A model generated the notes under the pieces. That model did not search any database, was not told where the DNA came from, and saw nothing but the letters and a program-made list of their open reading frames with translations. A program made the position numbers and the translations under genes. DNA of 64,000 nucleotides from Moraxella canis (GTDB lineage: Bacteria; Pseudomonadota; Gammaproteobacteria; Pseudomonadales; Moraxellaceae), in assembly GCF_002014965.1 (NCBI RefSeq), contig NZ_MUXT01000004.1, positions 262,428 to 326,427 on the forward strand, written 5' to 3'. Below, in pieces: positions 17,202-25,392 of this stretch (positions within the stretch are counted from its first letter, which is position 1; each line of letters opens with the position of its first letter).

Positions 17202-18692
17202 GTGAGTGATTCAAATCCGGTCACCGATGATGATATCTTAAACAAATCATACCGCGAACTGCATCGTCCTAGCTCAAGTTTTGAGACGCGTGATGATTAT
17301 CTCAAGCACGAATTACAAATCATGAAACCGCGTCGCTGGCGTGCAAACCTACCTTTTCGTGATTATCGCTTTGAATTAGAAGACACCATCCCTGCGATGG
17401 CAGGCACCATTGGTAAGATTGTGATGGTGGGCGCGATGGCGGCTGCGTTTGCTGCGCCGTTGGGACTTGGCGAGGCGTTTGTTTTGGAAAACGTGCGTTA
17501 TGAGATGTTGATTGCGGCGGTATTTGTGCTGCTGTTGTCGGGATTTTTATTGCCGACAGCGAATTTGGCTGGAACACATGGACCCTTGATTCCGCTGATT
17601 CCACTGGTAGTGGCTGCAGGTGGTCATCCATTGGCTTTTGGTCTTTTGATTGGTGTCTTCGGGATATTACTTGGGTTATTTAAGGGCGGCTCATTGCTTG
17701 CTAAGCTGACCAGTAACGGTGTGGCTGGGGGGCTTTTGCTATATTTGGGCTTTGTGGGATTGACCGCTCAAGTCAAAAACATGATGGCGTGGTCTGAGTC
17801 GATTGGACTGCCGCATTTGGCATTTATCATCATCATTGCAACGATTGTGATGTATGCCTTGCTTGAACATTGGCAAAAAAGATGGCTGGCTGTACCGATT
17901 GGCTGTGCCTTGGCTGGGTTGATTGCATTTGCTTTAGGTGCGCCATTTGAGTTTAAGACTGAGCCTGGATTGCCGCCGCTAAACCCAATGTATTGGTGGG
18001 GCGAGGACACTGGCTGGACGATGGGATTGCCAGACTTAAAAGCGTTCATCGTGGTGTTCCCTTTTGCGGTGCTTGCTGTTGCGATGTGGTCGCCTGACTT
18101 TTTGGGTCATCAAGTATTTCAAAAAATCAGCTATCCACCGAATACTGAGCGCACGCACATGAATATCGACGATACCATGATCAGTGCTGCTACTCGTCAA
18201 GCAGCAGGCTCGATCCTAGGTGGTGCAAACTTTGCTTCATCGTGGGGAACTTACATTGTACCTGCAGCGATCGCCAAGCGTCCGATTCCAGCTGGCGCTG
18301 TATTGACTGCGGTTTTTTGTATCGTTGCGAGTATTTGGGGTTATCCGATGGATTTGGCAATTTGGCAGCCTGTGTTGTCAGTTGCGCTGATTGTTGCGGT
18401 GTTCGTGCCGCTACTTGAAGCAGGCATGGAGATGACGCGTAAGGGTAAGACCACGCAGTCGGCGGCGATTGTAGTATTTGCATCTGCACTGGTGAATCCA
18501 GTTTTTGGCTGGTCATTGACAATGATGCTGGATAATTTGGGTTTGATTGGGGACAAGCAGCGCAGCGTCGAGCTTGGTTTATCAGGTCGTGTGGTCATCC
18601 CATTGGTAGGATTTATCGTGCTTTGCTCTGTCATGGCTGCCGTTGGTATGTTCCCAGGCATACCTGCGTTATTACCGCAGTTTAGACTCTGA
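17202..18692 (+). CDS. DUF3360-like polytopic membrane protein, putative transporter
   Basis: A 496-residue protein with a ~65-residue cytoplasmic N-terminus (YRELHRPSSSFETRDDYLKHELQIMKPRRWRANLPFRDYRFELED, in segments) and about twelve hydrophobic helices. The sequence agrees with what I recall of the DUF3360 family, which is distantly related to SulP/xanthine-type transporters; GTHGPLIPLIPLVVAAGGHPLAFGLLIG supports that relation. The substrate is unknown. The start is a GTG at 17202 with AAGGAG eight bases upstream, and a strong sigma70 promoter lies further upstream. It is a single-gene unit closed by a terminator. Confidence 0.72.
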   Translation: MSDSNPVTDDDILNKSYRELHRPSSSFETRDDYLKHELQIMKPRRWRANLPFRDYRFELEDTIPAMAGTIGKIVMVGAMAAAFAAPLGLGEAFVLENVRYEMLIAAVFVLLLSGFLLPTANLAGTHGPLIPLIPLVVAAGGHPLAFGLLIGVFGILLGLFKGGSLLAKLTSNGVAGGLLLYLGFVGLTAQVKNMMAWSESIGLPHLAFIIIIATIVMYALLEHWQKRWLAVPIGCALAGLIAFALGAPFEFKTEPGLPPLNPMYWWGEDTGWTMGLPDLKAFIVVFPFAVLAVAMWSPDFLGHQVFQKISYPPNTERTHMNIDDTMISAATRQAAGSILGGANFASSWGTYIVPAAIAKRPIPAGAVLTAVFCIVASIWGYPMDLAIWQPVLSVALIVAVFVPLLEAGMEMTRKGKTTQSAAIVVFASALVNPVFGWSLTMMLDNLGLIGDKQRSVELGLSGRVVIPLVGFIVLCSVMAAVGMFPGIPALLPQFRL

Positions 18693-18709
18693 TTTTTGAC
18701 TGGTTTCAT

Positions 18710-18739
18710 AAATCGCTCCACTGATTGGGGCGATTTTTT
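18710..18739 (+). terminator. Intrinsic terminator after the DUF3360-like gene
   Basis: A 10-bp stem (AAATCGCTCC / GGGGCGATTT, one G-T pair) with a 7-base loop is followed by a run of Ts. Confidence 0.85.
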
Positions 18740-18856
18740 ATGACTAATTTTTATGGCTCATATAGATGGTGTATAGCCCCAGTCATTGCAAAATGAAGGC
18801 AATTATGCTAAATTGTGCGATTTAACTCTTTAATAATCAAAGCCTTGGAGATTTTC

Positions 18857-19024
18857 ATGAAACAAAGCGAGCAGACGACTTTTAATATGCGCGTAGACAA
18901 GCATTTGGTCGAGCAGTTCAAGCAAGCGGCGCGAGATAATAATCGTACCGCAAGTCAACTACTGCGCGATTGCATGATTGAATATGTTAAGAAAAATCGC
19001 CAAGCGGATATGTTTAAGCGTTAA
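18857..19024 (+). CDS. Small ribbon-helix-helix DNA-binding protein
   Basis: A 55-residue protein from the ATG at 18857, with GGAG six bases upstream. TTFNMRVDKHLVEQFKQAARDNNRTASQLLRDCMIEYVKKNRQ fits a ribbon-helix-helix fold: a short strand, helix A (HLVEQFKQAARDN), a turn and helix B (TASQLLRDCMIEYVKK). Similar small proteins are antitoxins or autonomous repressors. No toxin gene is adjacent; the next gene, 27 bases downstream, is a nitroreductase. It may therefore regulate itself and the nitroreductase, but this is inference. A longer frame starting upstream lacks a ribosome site. Confidence 0.75.
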   Translation: MKQSEQTTFNMRVDKHLVEQFKQAARDNNRTASQLLRDCMIEYVKKNRQADMFKR

Positions 19025-19051
19025 TTTTACTCACAACTCAATGGGTGATAT

Positions 19052-19774
19052 ATGGATTTTAAAGCCGTTGTTGATCATCGCCGTGCGGTGCGAGATTATG
19101 ATTCAAATCGGGAGCTAGACCCAGCGTTGGTGGTCGATTGCCTAAAGCTTGCGCAGCTGTCGCCCAGTAGCTCAAATATGCAGCTGTACGAATTTTATCA
19201 CATTACCGATGCCGATATGCTCAAAAAGCTTGCCAAAGCTTGCCTGTCACAGCAAGCGGCTACCAGTGCCGCCCAAATGGTCGTTTTTGTGACGCGCCAA
19301 GATAAATATGCCCAAAGAGCCAAATCGGTACTGTCTTTTGAGCGAAATAATATCAAGACCTATAGTCCGCCTGAGCGTCAAGCATCGCGCATTAAGCGCA
19401 TGGAGAAATATTATGGCGTGCTGATGCCAACGATTTATCGCACGACATTTGGCGTGCCAAGTTTGCGCAGCGCGGCATTTTCAGCCATCCAAAAATTCAA
19501 GCCTGTATATGATCGTGTCTCTGCTACCGATGTACGGATCATGGTGCATAAAAGCTGTGCCTTGGCTGCCCAAACTTTCATGCTTGCCATGAGTGCAGCA
19601 GGGGCTGATACTTGTCCGATGGAAGGCTTTGACAGTAGAATGGTTAATAATTTACTCAATTTACCCGAAGATGCCGAAGTCAATATGATCATCTCATGTG
19701 GCTACCGCACCGAAAAAGGGGTTTGGGGTGAGCGTTTTCGTGTGCCTTTTGAGGAAGTTTATCGGCAGATTTAA
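19052..19774 (+). CDS. Nitroreductase-family flavoprotein
   Basis: A 240-residue FMN-dependent oxidoreductase of the nitroreductase superfamily. The N-terminus DFKAVVDHRRAVRDYD has the FMN-contacting Arg motif (HRRAVR), followed by AQLSPSSSNMQLYEFYHI. The C-terminal half has TCPMEGFD and NMIISCGYRTEKGVWGERFRVPFEEV. NAD(P)H is the expected donor and nitro compounds or quinones possible acceptors. The middle section (residues 95-160, rich in Arg and Lys) is longer than in NfsB. It follows the ribbon-helix-helix gene closely and ends at a strong terminator. Confidence 0.82.
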   Translation: MDFKAVVDHRRAVRDYDSNRELDPALVVDCLKLAQLSPSSSNMQLYEFYHITDADMLKKLAKACLSQQAATSAAQMVVFVTRQDKYAQRAKSVLSFERNNIKTYSPPERQASRIKRMEKYYGVLMPTIYRTTFGVPSLRSAAFSAIQKFKPVYDRVSATDVRIMVHKSCALAAQTFMLAMSAAGADTCPMEGFDSRMVNNLLNLPEDAEVNMIISCGYRTEKGVWGERFRVPFEEVYRQI

Positions 19775-19780
19775 CCAAAT

Positions 19781-19811
19781 AAAAAACCTTTTGCTTTGCA
19801 GAAGGTTTTTT
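19781..19811 (+). terminator. Intrinsic terminator after the nitroreductase gene
   Basis: A stem AAAAAACCTTTTGC / GCAGAAGGTTTTTT with one mismatch and a 3-base loop is followed by TAT. Confidence 0.85.
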
Positions 19812-19972
19812 ATTTTAAATATCTTTAATTACGCGACTTTTTTATAAATCATCAATTAAACTTAGCGACAAGTCAATATCATCTAATTATAAATTTAAAA
19901 AATGATGAAAATGATTTGTATGTTTATTATTGATGAAATACAATGAGTTTACATTTCATATAAATTATTGTT

Positions 19973-21103
19973 ATGATCTCTCGTCAAGCACTCAAAAATG
20001 GCATTGAAGCAGCATTCATGCTTGCTGTCGTGATGGGCTTTGGGCGTTTTGCTTATACCGCTTTATATCCGTATATGGTGAGTGAGCGAATTTTAAGCAT
20101 TGAGCAGGGCAGCTTGGCAGCTTCGGCAAATTATGTGGGTTATTTGATCGGGGCTTTGATGGCGGTGCGGATTAAGCCGTCCAAAGCGCACCGAATGGCA
20201 TTCGTTGCATTGCTTGGCACAGCGATTGGCTTGGTAGCTTTATATTTTGTGCAGTCAAGCTTTGGTATTATTTTTGTGCGTCTGTTGGCTGGTGTGCTCA
20301 GCGCGCTGGGGATCGTATCAACTTCGATGTGGCTTTTGGGGCAGCGTCATCTGCCGCAAGCCGCGCCCATGATGTACGCTGGTGTGGGCTTGGGCATTGC
20401 GCTATCGGCAGAAAGCGTGGTTTGGGCGGTCGGTCAAGGATGGCACTCACCGATGATGTGGCTGATGCTGGGCGCAATGGCGGTTTTGGTGATGATGAGC
20501 GTCTTACATGGGCTATTTTTTGACAGGCGCTTTGGGCAGGGAGATCAAGCCGCAGCCCAGCAGCCAGATACGCCCATCAGCGCCAATGCCTTGATTGGGA
20601 TGTATGGATTGGCAGGATTTGGTTATATCGTCACAGCCACTTATCTGCCACTGCTGGTCCAAATGGCGCTGCCTAAGGCTAATATTGGTCATATTTGGGC
20701 GGCATTTGGCTTGAGTGTGATCCCATCTTGTTTTATTTGGTATCGACTGCGTCAGCGGTTTGGTAGTCGCGCAAGTCTGACTTTGAATATGGCGATGCAA
20801 GCGCTGGGCGTGATCCTGCCTTTAATTTTGCCTAATACTTGGGGATATGTGCTAAGCGCTGTGTTTGTTGGAGGCGGGTTTATGGGTACGGTCACTTTGG
20901 TGATGCCGATCGCACAGCAGCTGGCTAAGGACAGCGGTAAAAATCTCATTGCCATTGTGACGGTCTCATACAGCGCAGGACAGATCATCGGTCCGCTAGT
21001 TTCAGCAAAGCTTTATCAGTGGACACATGATTTTCAAGCTTCGCTAGTCTTAGCAGCCTGTGCGCTGAGCTTAGGTGCGCTCATTGCTTGGAAAAACGGT
21101 TAG
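19973..21103 (+). CDS. YbfB/YjiJ-family MFS transporter
   Basis: A 376-residue major facilitator with about twelve helices. The opening FMLAVVMGFGRFAYTALYPYMVSE and SLAASANYVGYLIGALMA are typical of the YbfB/YjiJ (MFS_4) group, whose substrates are not known. The C-terminal half has VFVGGGFMGTVTLVMPIAQQLAKDSGKN. The ATG at 19973 lacks a good ribosome site, and the region before it (19812-19972) is very AT-rich. It may share a transcript with the tautomerase gene 74 bases downstream. Confidence 0.82.
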   Translation: MISRQALKNGIEAAFMLAVVMGFGRFAYTALYPYMVSERILSIEQGSLAASANYVGYLIGALMAVRIKPSKAHRMAFVALLGTAIGLVALYFVQSSFGIIFVRLLAGVLSALGIVSTSMWLLGQRHLPQAAPMMYAGVGLGIALSAESVVWAVGQGWHSPMMWLMLGAMAVLVMMSVLHGLFFDRRFGQGDQAAAQQPDTPISANALIGMYGLAGFGYIVTATYLPLLVQMALPKANIGHIWAAFGLSVIPSCFIWYRLRQRFGSRASLTLNMAMQALGVILPLILPNTWGYVLSAVFVGGGFMGTVTLVMPIAQQLAKDSGKNLIAIVTVSYSAGQIIGPLVSAKLYQWTHDFQASLVLAACALSLGALIAWKNG

Positions 21104-21177
21104 CTACAGGATTTCAAATGCATTAAATTCTTAATCAAAAACTTTATTCTTTAACAACATCAACACAGGAGGGCGAT

Positions 21178-21393
21178 ATGCCGTATGTCAATGTCAAAGT
21201 CACAGGGGGCAGCGAAGCACCCACTACTGAGCAAAAGCAGCAGATCATCGAAGGCGTGACCGAACTGCTTGCGCGCGTTTTGAATAAAAATCCTGCCACT
21301 ACTGTCGTCGTCATCGATGAAGTTGATATGGATAACTATGGATTGGGCGGCAAGACCATTACCGAAGTGCGTAAGCTTGCCAAACAAGGTTAG
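21178..21393 (+). CDS. 4-oxalocrotonate tautomerase-family enzyme
   Basis: A 71-residue member of the tautomerase superfamily. The mature N-terminal Pro after Met1 (MPYVNVKVTGG) is the catalytic base of the family. The beta-alpha-beta pattern, with TTVVVIDEVDMDNYGLGGKTI in the C-terminal half, matches small 4-OT proteins. These act as oligomers on keto-enol substrates, but without neighbours of an aromatic pathway the substrate is unknown. A strong AGGAGGG ribosome site precedes the ATG. Confidence 0.88.
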   Translation: MPYVNVKVTGGSEAPTTEQKQQIIEGVTELLARVLNKNPATTVVVIDEVDMDNYGLGGKTITEVRKLAKQG

Positions 21394-21398
21394 ATGAT

Positions 21399-21434
21399 TG
21401 AGGCGTCAATACGCCACACCGTATTGATGCCTCA
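21399..21434. terminator. Hairpin between convergent tautomerase and glycosyltransferase genes
   Basis: A 15-bp stem (TGAGGCGTCAATACG / CGTATTGATGCCTCA, one G-T pair) has a 6-base loop. It lacks a T-tract, so it may not be a classical intrinsic terminator. It overlaps the last codon and stop of the minus-strand gene. Confidence 0.5.
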
Positions 21435-22178
21435 TTGCCACGCTTCTTTGATCCAGTCACTAGGCAGCACATGCCGATACCACTTGCCGCCACCGCCCGT
21501 GATGGCATCAGGTGGGTTAATCTCCCCATGGAAGATCACAATTTTGGCATTGGCAGGTTTTTTTGGCGGTACAAAATATGCCAAAGGAATTTTTTGTAGG
21601 CAGTGGTATTTAAAGCTGACGCACCAAGACGGATCCCAATATTCCAAATGGTGATGCTCTCTTAGATAATTTGACAAAAATGCCTGTTCGTGGCGAACTT
21701 CTTTGCGGATTTTTTCAAAATTTTGCTCGAAGTATTCAAGCAAATGTGGATATGTGTTATACCCCACTTTGAAACGATACACCGAACTGTTACCTACCAT
21801 GCGCCAAGGCTTTTTCCAGTCACGGATGATCATGACACTGTCGTCATGTTCGGCTTTATGATTAAAAAAAGCATCAATATTATCAATGATAACGATATCA
21901 ATATCCAAAAACAGTGCCGTACCTTTTAGCCCATATAAATCAGGCTTAAAGGTGGTGAGTTTTTTCCAGCCGCGCTCTGGGATATTGCTCGGTAAGTTCA
22001 GCTCTGGAATAGGGTGGCAGACGACTTCTTCTCGAATGCCAGTCGCATCGTCAGTCAGGCAAACCATGGTAAATGGCAAAGTCATATTACGCTTGACCAT
22101 ATTATACAAGCGATTAACATATTCAGCACCGTATTTGGTACCCCATTTCATACAGATGATATAATTTGTGTCACTCAT
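21432..22178 (-). CDS. Putative glycosyltransferase (GT-A fold, DxD motif)
   Basis: A 248-residue soluble protein. The segment GTALFLDIDIVIIDNIDAFF (residues 86-105) contains a DxD-type metal motif (D92, D94), as in GT-A glycosyltransferases that use nucleotide sugars. MSDTNYIICMKWGTKYGAEYVNRL at the start and VVIFHG-like KIVIFHGEINPPD near the end also fit enzymes of this fold. It overlaps the upstream LpxL-like acyltransferase gene by eight bases, so a part in lipooligosaccharide assembly is plausible. The sugar and acceptor are unknown. Confidence 0.68.
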   Translation of the reverse strand: MSDTNYIICMKWGTKYGAEYVNRLYNMVKRNMTLPFTMVCLTDDATGIREEVVCHPIPELNLPSNIPERGWKKLTTFKPDLYGLKGTALFLDIDIVIIDNIDAFFNHKAEHDDSVMIIRDWKKPWRMVGNSSVYRFKVGYNTYPHLLEYFEQNFEKIRKEVRHEQAFLSNYLREHHHLEYWDPSWCVSFKYHCLQKIPLAYFVPPKKPANAKIVIFHGEINPPDAITGGGGKWYRHVLPSDWIKEAWQ

Positions 22179-23094
22179 AACTATCCTTAGGCGCAGCTTG
22201 AAGCTCGATGGCGATATTTTTTAGCTCATCTTTATTAAGTAAGTAAGGATTATTTGCCAGTGGTGTGTGTTTGAACCGACGATAGCCCCACATATAATGC
22301 AAAAAATGCGGATAAATCATTTGCTCCATCGCTCGGTTGAGGGCTGCGGTTGCAATCTTGGTGTTCTTTGAATACAGGCGCTCATCGTTTAGCTCATAAC
22401 AAAACACTTCAAAACCATCGCCATGCTCACGTTTTATACAGCTTAAACCAACCAAAGCACAGCCAGTTTTTGCGGCAAGCTTTGGCGCTAGCGTACTGGT
22501 GATGGTCTCAATCCCAAAAAAGGGGACGATCTCACCACCTGATACATCAGGGACATGATCGGGTAATATGATACTAAAGCCACCTTCTTTGAGTGTTTTA
22601 AAAATTGCCTTAACACCGCTGGCATCCGTAGGCACCAGACTGGCATTAAGCCGTTCGCGCCCTTGTAAAACAAAGCGATCTACCGCCGCATTTTTCATGG
22701 GCTTATACATGATGGTTGGAGAGCCAAACGTATTTAACCAAGCATTCATCATCTCCCAAGTCCCAATATGAGGCACGATTGCAAGCATGCCATTGGGATT
22801 GGCAAGGGCTTTGGTTAAGATGTCTTCATGATGGACTTGTTTAATTTGTCTCACAGACCACTTTGGCGGCATTGCCCAAGTTTTAAAGCTATCTACCGTG
22901 CTGATGAGCTGGTTTTTGAGAATTTGTTTGGTCAGTTTTTGCCGCTGCTTGTCCGGCATCTGAGGGTGAACCAAGATTAAATTGGCTTGGATACTGCGAT
23001 AAATGCTAAGCTGACAATGATAGGCAATATAAGACGCACACGCTGCCAATCCACGCAGGACTGACAGCGGTACATATCTTAAAAAGCCAAGCAC
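22171..23094 (-). CDS. LpxL/HtrB-family lipid A acyltransferase
   Basis: A 307-residue inner-membrane acyltransferase that adds a secondary acyl chain to lipid A, using acyl-ACP. The catalytic HX4E motif is H109-IGTW-E114 in IVPHIGTWEM, followed by YKPMKN and GREIL-like GRERLNASLVP and by ILPDHVPDVSGG. The start is probably a GTG at 23094, three bases after the aspS stop; no in-frame ATG occurs before residue ~46. It overlaps the glycosyltransferase gene downstream. It could correspond to LpxL or LpxX of Moraxella; acyl specificity cannot be read from sequence. Confidence 0.85.
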   Translation of the reverse strand: MLGFLRYVPLSVLRGLAACASYIAYHCQLSIYRSIQANLILVHPQMPDKQRQKLTKQILKNQLISTVDSFKTWAMPPKWSVRQIKQVHHEDILTKALANPNGMLAIVPHIGTWEMMNAWLNTFGSPTIMYKPMKNAAVDRFVLQGRERLNASLVPTDASGVKAIFKTLKEGGFSIILPDHVPDVSGGEIVPFFGIETITSTLAPKLAAKTGCALVGLSCIKREHGDGFEVFCYELNDERLYSKNTKIATAALNRAMEQMIYPHFLHYMWGYRRFKHTPLANNPYLLNKDELKNIAIELQAAPKDSYE

Positions 23095-23097
23095 TGA

Positions 23098-24894
23098 TTA
23101 TTCTGCTGTTTGTTTTTCGCGAATGCGAATGCCCAAATCGCGCAATTGGCGATTATCTACTTCGGCAGGTGCTTCGGTCAATGGGCAGTCAGCAGTTTTG
23201 GTTTTTGGGAAAGCGATGACATCACGGATTGAGCTTGCGCCGACCATCAGCATGATCAGGCGATCCAAACCGAATGCCAAGCCACCATGCGGCGGCGCAC
23301 CAAAACGCAGGGCATCCATCAAGAATTTAAATTTAAGCTCAGCTTCTTCTTTTGAGATACCTAGCGCATCGAAGACCGCCTCTTGCATCTCGACCGTATT
23401 AATACGCAGTGAGCCACCGCCAATTTCCGTCCCATTTAGCACCATATCATAAGCGATGGATAGAGCGGTTTCAGGATTTTGTTTAAGCTCTTCAACCGAC
23501 CCTTTAGGGCGTGTGAAAGGATGGTGAACAGATGTCCATTTACCATCGTCGGTTTCTTCAAACATTGGGAAATCAACGACCCAAAGTGGCGCCCACTCAC
23601 AGGTAAATAAGTTTAGATCGGTACCGATTTTGACACGCAGTGCGCCCATAGCGTCATTGACGATTTTGGCTTTATCAGCACCAAAGAAAATGATATCGCC
23701 AGTTTGGGCATCGGTACGCTTAATCAGCTCAACCAAGACCTCGTCGGTCATGTTTTTGATGATAGGTGATTGCAGACCAGAATCTTTATCGACGCCGTTA
23801 TTGATGTTGGTGGCATCATTGACCTTGATATAGGCCAATCCACGCGCACCATAGATGCCGACAAATTTGGTGTATTCATCAATTTGCTTACGGCTCATCT
23901 CGCCGCCACCAGGAATGCGCAGTGCCACGACGCGACCTTTAGGGTCTTGTGCTGGTCCTGAAAAAACTTTAAATTCAACATCTTGCATGATATCAGCGAC
24001 ATCGACAAGTTTCAAAGGAATGCGCAAATCTGGCTTATCTGAGGCATAGTCACGCATGGCATCTGCATAGGTCATGCGCGGGAAAGTATCAAACTCAACA
24101 TCAAGCATGGTTTTGAACAAATCTTTGGTCAAGCCTTCGGCGATATCCATGATTTCTTCATCTGATAAAAATGATGTTTCAATATCCACTTGGGTAAATT
24201 CAGGCTGACGGTCAGCGCGTAAATCTTCATCGCGGAAGCATTTGGCGATTTGGTAGTAGCGATCAAAACCTGCCACCATCAACAGCTGCTTAAATAGCTG
24301 TGGTGATTGGGGTAGGGCGAAGAAGTTGCCTTGACGCGTACGCGATGGCACCAAATAGTCACGCGCACCTTCAGGTGTTGCGCGCGTCAATACGGGTGTT
24401 TCGACATCCAAAAATCCATGATCGTCCAAATAGCGGCGAATGGTTGAAGTGGCTTTGGCGCGGAATTTCATACGCTCTTGCATCTCAGGGCGACGCATAT
24501 CTAAGAAGCGATATTTTAAGCGAAGCTCTTCTGAGACGGTGATGTTATCGTCGTTCAGTGGAAATGGCGGCGTGTCCGCTTTGGCAATCAGTTCAATTTC
24601 TTTACCGAGCAGCTCAACCTGACCGCTGACCATGTTCGGATTTTCGGTGCCTTCATAGCGGCGGCGCACGCGTCCTGTAATCTTCAGCAAATATTCTGAG
24701 CGAGCAGCATCGGCGGTAGCAAAAGCTTCAGGCGTATCAGGATCGATCACCACTTGCAGCAAGCCTTCACGGTCACGCATATCCAAGAAGATCACCCCGC
24801 CATGGTCGCGGCGACGATGTACCCAGCCTGCAATGGTAATGGTTTGGTCAATCAGCTCTTCGGTCACCTGACCGCAGTATGTGCTACGCATCAT
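23098..24894 (-). CDS. aspS: Aspartyl-tRNA synthetase
   Basis: A 598-residue class IIb synthetase of the bacterial type. It has an N-terminal OB-fold anticodon domain ([22 protein letters not shown]), a class II core with [39 protein letters not shown] and the C-terminal motif 3 [15 protein letters not shown], plus the inserted GAD domain (residues ~290-400). Two consecutive ATGs (24894 and 24891) are possible starts. Whether it discriminates tRNA-Asn cannot be decided here. It heads an operon with the LpxL-like acyltransferase and glycosyltransferase genes. Confidence 0.96.
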   Translation of the reverse strand: MMRSTYCGQVTEELIDQTITIAGWVHRRRDHGGVIFLDMRDREGLLQVVIDPDTPEAFATADAARSEYLLKITGRVRRRYEGTENPNMVSGQVELLGKEIELIAKADTPPFPLNDDNITVSEELRLKYRFLDMRRPEMQERMKFRAKATSTIRRYLDDHGFLDVETPVLTRATPEGARDYLVPSRTRQGNFFALPQSPQLFKQLLMVAGFDRYYQIAKCFRDEDLRADRQPEFTQVDIETSFLSDEEIMDIAEGLTKDLFKTMLDVEFDTFPRMTYADAMRDYASDKPDLRIPLKLVDVADIMQDVEFKVFSGPAQDPKGRVVALRIPGGGEMSRKQIDEYTKFVGIYGARGLAYIKVNDATNINNGVDKDSGLQSPIIKNMTDEVLVELIKRTDAQTGDIIFFGADKAKIVNDAMGALRVKIGTDLNLFTCEWAPLWVVDFPMFEETDDGKWTSVHHPFTRPKGSVEELKQNPETALSIAYDMVLNGTEIGGGSLRINTVEMQEAVFDALGISKEEAELKFKFLMDALRFGAPPHGGLAFGLDRLIMLMVGASSIRDVIAFPKTKTADCPLTEAPAEVDNRQLRDLGIRIREKQTAE

Positions 24895-25392
24895 AATTTT
24901 GCCCTAAAAACAGCGCTACCGCATTCACACGGTTGCGAAAAATGTTAAATTAATAAGAGTTTAAAACGCTACATTATGCCTTTTAATTGGCTTTCGTGCA
25001 AGTATTGCCGCGAGAAAATTTATTGTTTTTGGGAGCGGTTTTGACTGATTTTAAGTGATGATTGACTTTATTGTGTCAGGGTGATTGATGAAGTGAGTGA
25101 TAAAAAGAGTAGGCATATTTTTATCTGCTCATACAGCCCACTTATTATAGAATAAAAATACAGTAAAAATTTAACACTTATCAAATTTTCAAATCTTAAC
25201 CATTTATATTTTGCATAAAAAATGGCAATTTTTTCAAGATTTTTTATGGCATCTGACGGGTAGCTATGGTAGGATTTGAGTAATTTGATGGCGCAAGTTT
25301 GAATGGATTTAAAATTTAAGCCAATCACTGATATTGAAACTTGTTGTATTTGCGGTAAATGAGTCGCCCTAGATTAGGATTGTAAATTATCG
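24895..25392. other. Divergent intergenic region, aspS / K+/H+ antiporter
   Basis: This is the longest gene-free stretch in the window (498 bases). Its left part holds the aspS promoter (24973-25001). The remainder is AT-rich. An 86-codon frame on the minus strand (25068-25328) has no ribosome site and no recognisable motif, so I do not call it. No RNA structure is evident. Confidence 0.55.
24973..25001 (-). promoter_or_regulatory. Promoter of the aspS operon
   Basis: On the minus strand TTGCAC (24996-25001) and CATAAT (24973-24978) are 17 bases apart. The -10 is a 5/6 match to consensus and the -35 only 3/6. The leader would be roughly 70 bases. Confidence 0.5.

Noticed and set aside
25068..25328. 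86-codon minus-strand frame in the aspS / antiporter gap
   Set aside because: It has no ribosome site, no recognisable motif and a composition explained by AT-rich non-coding DNA.
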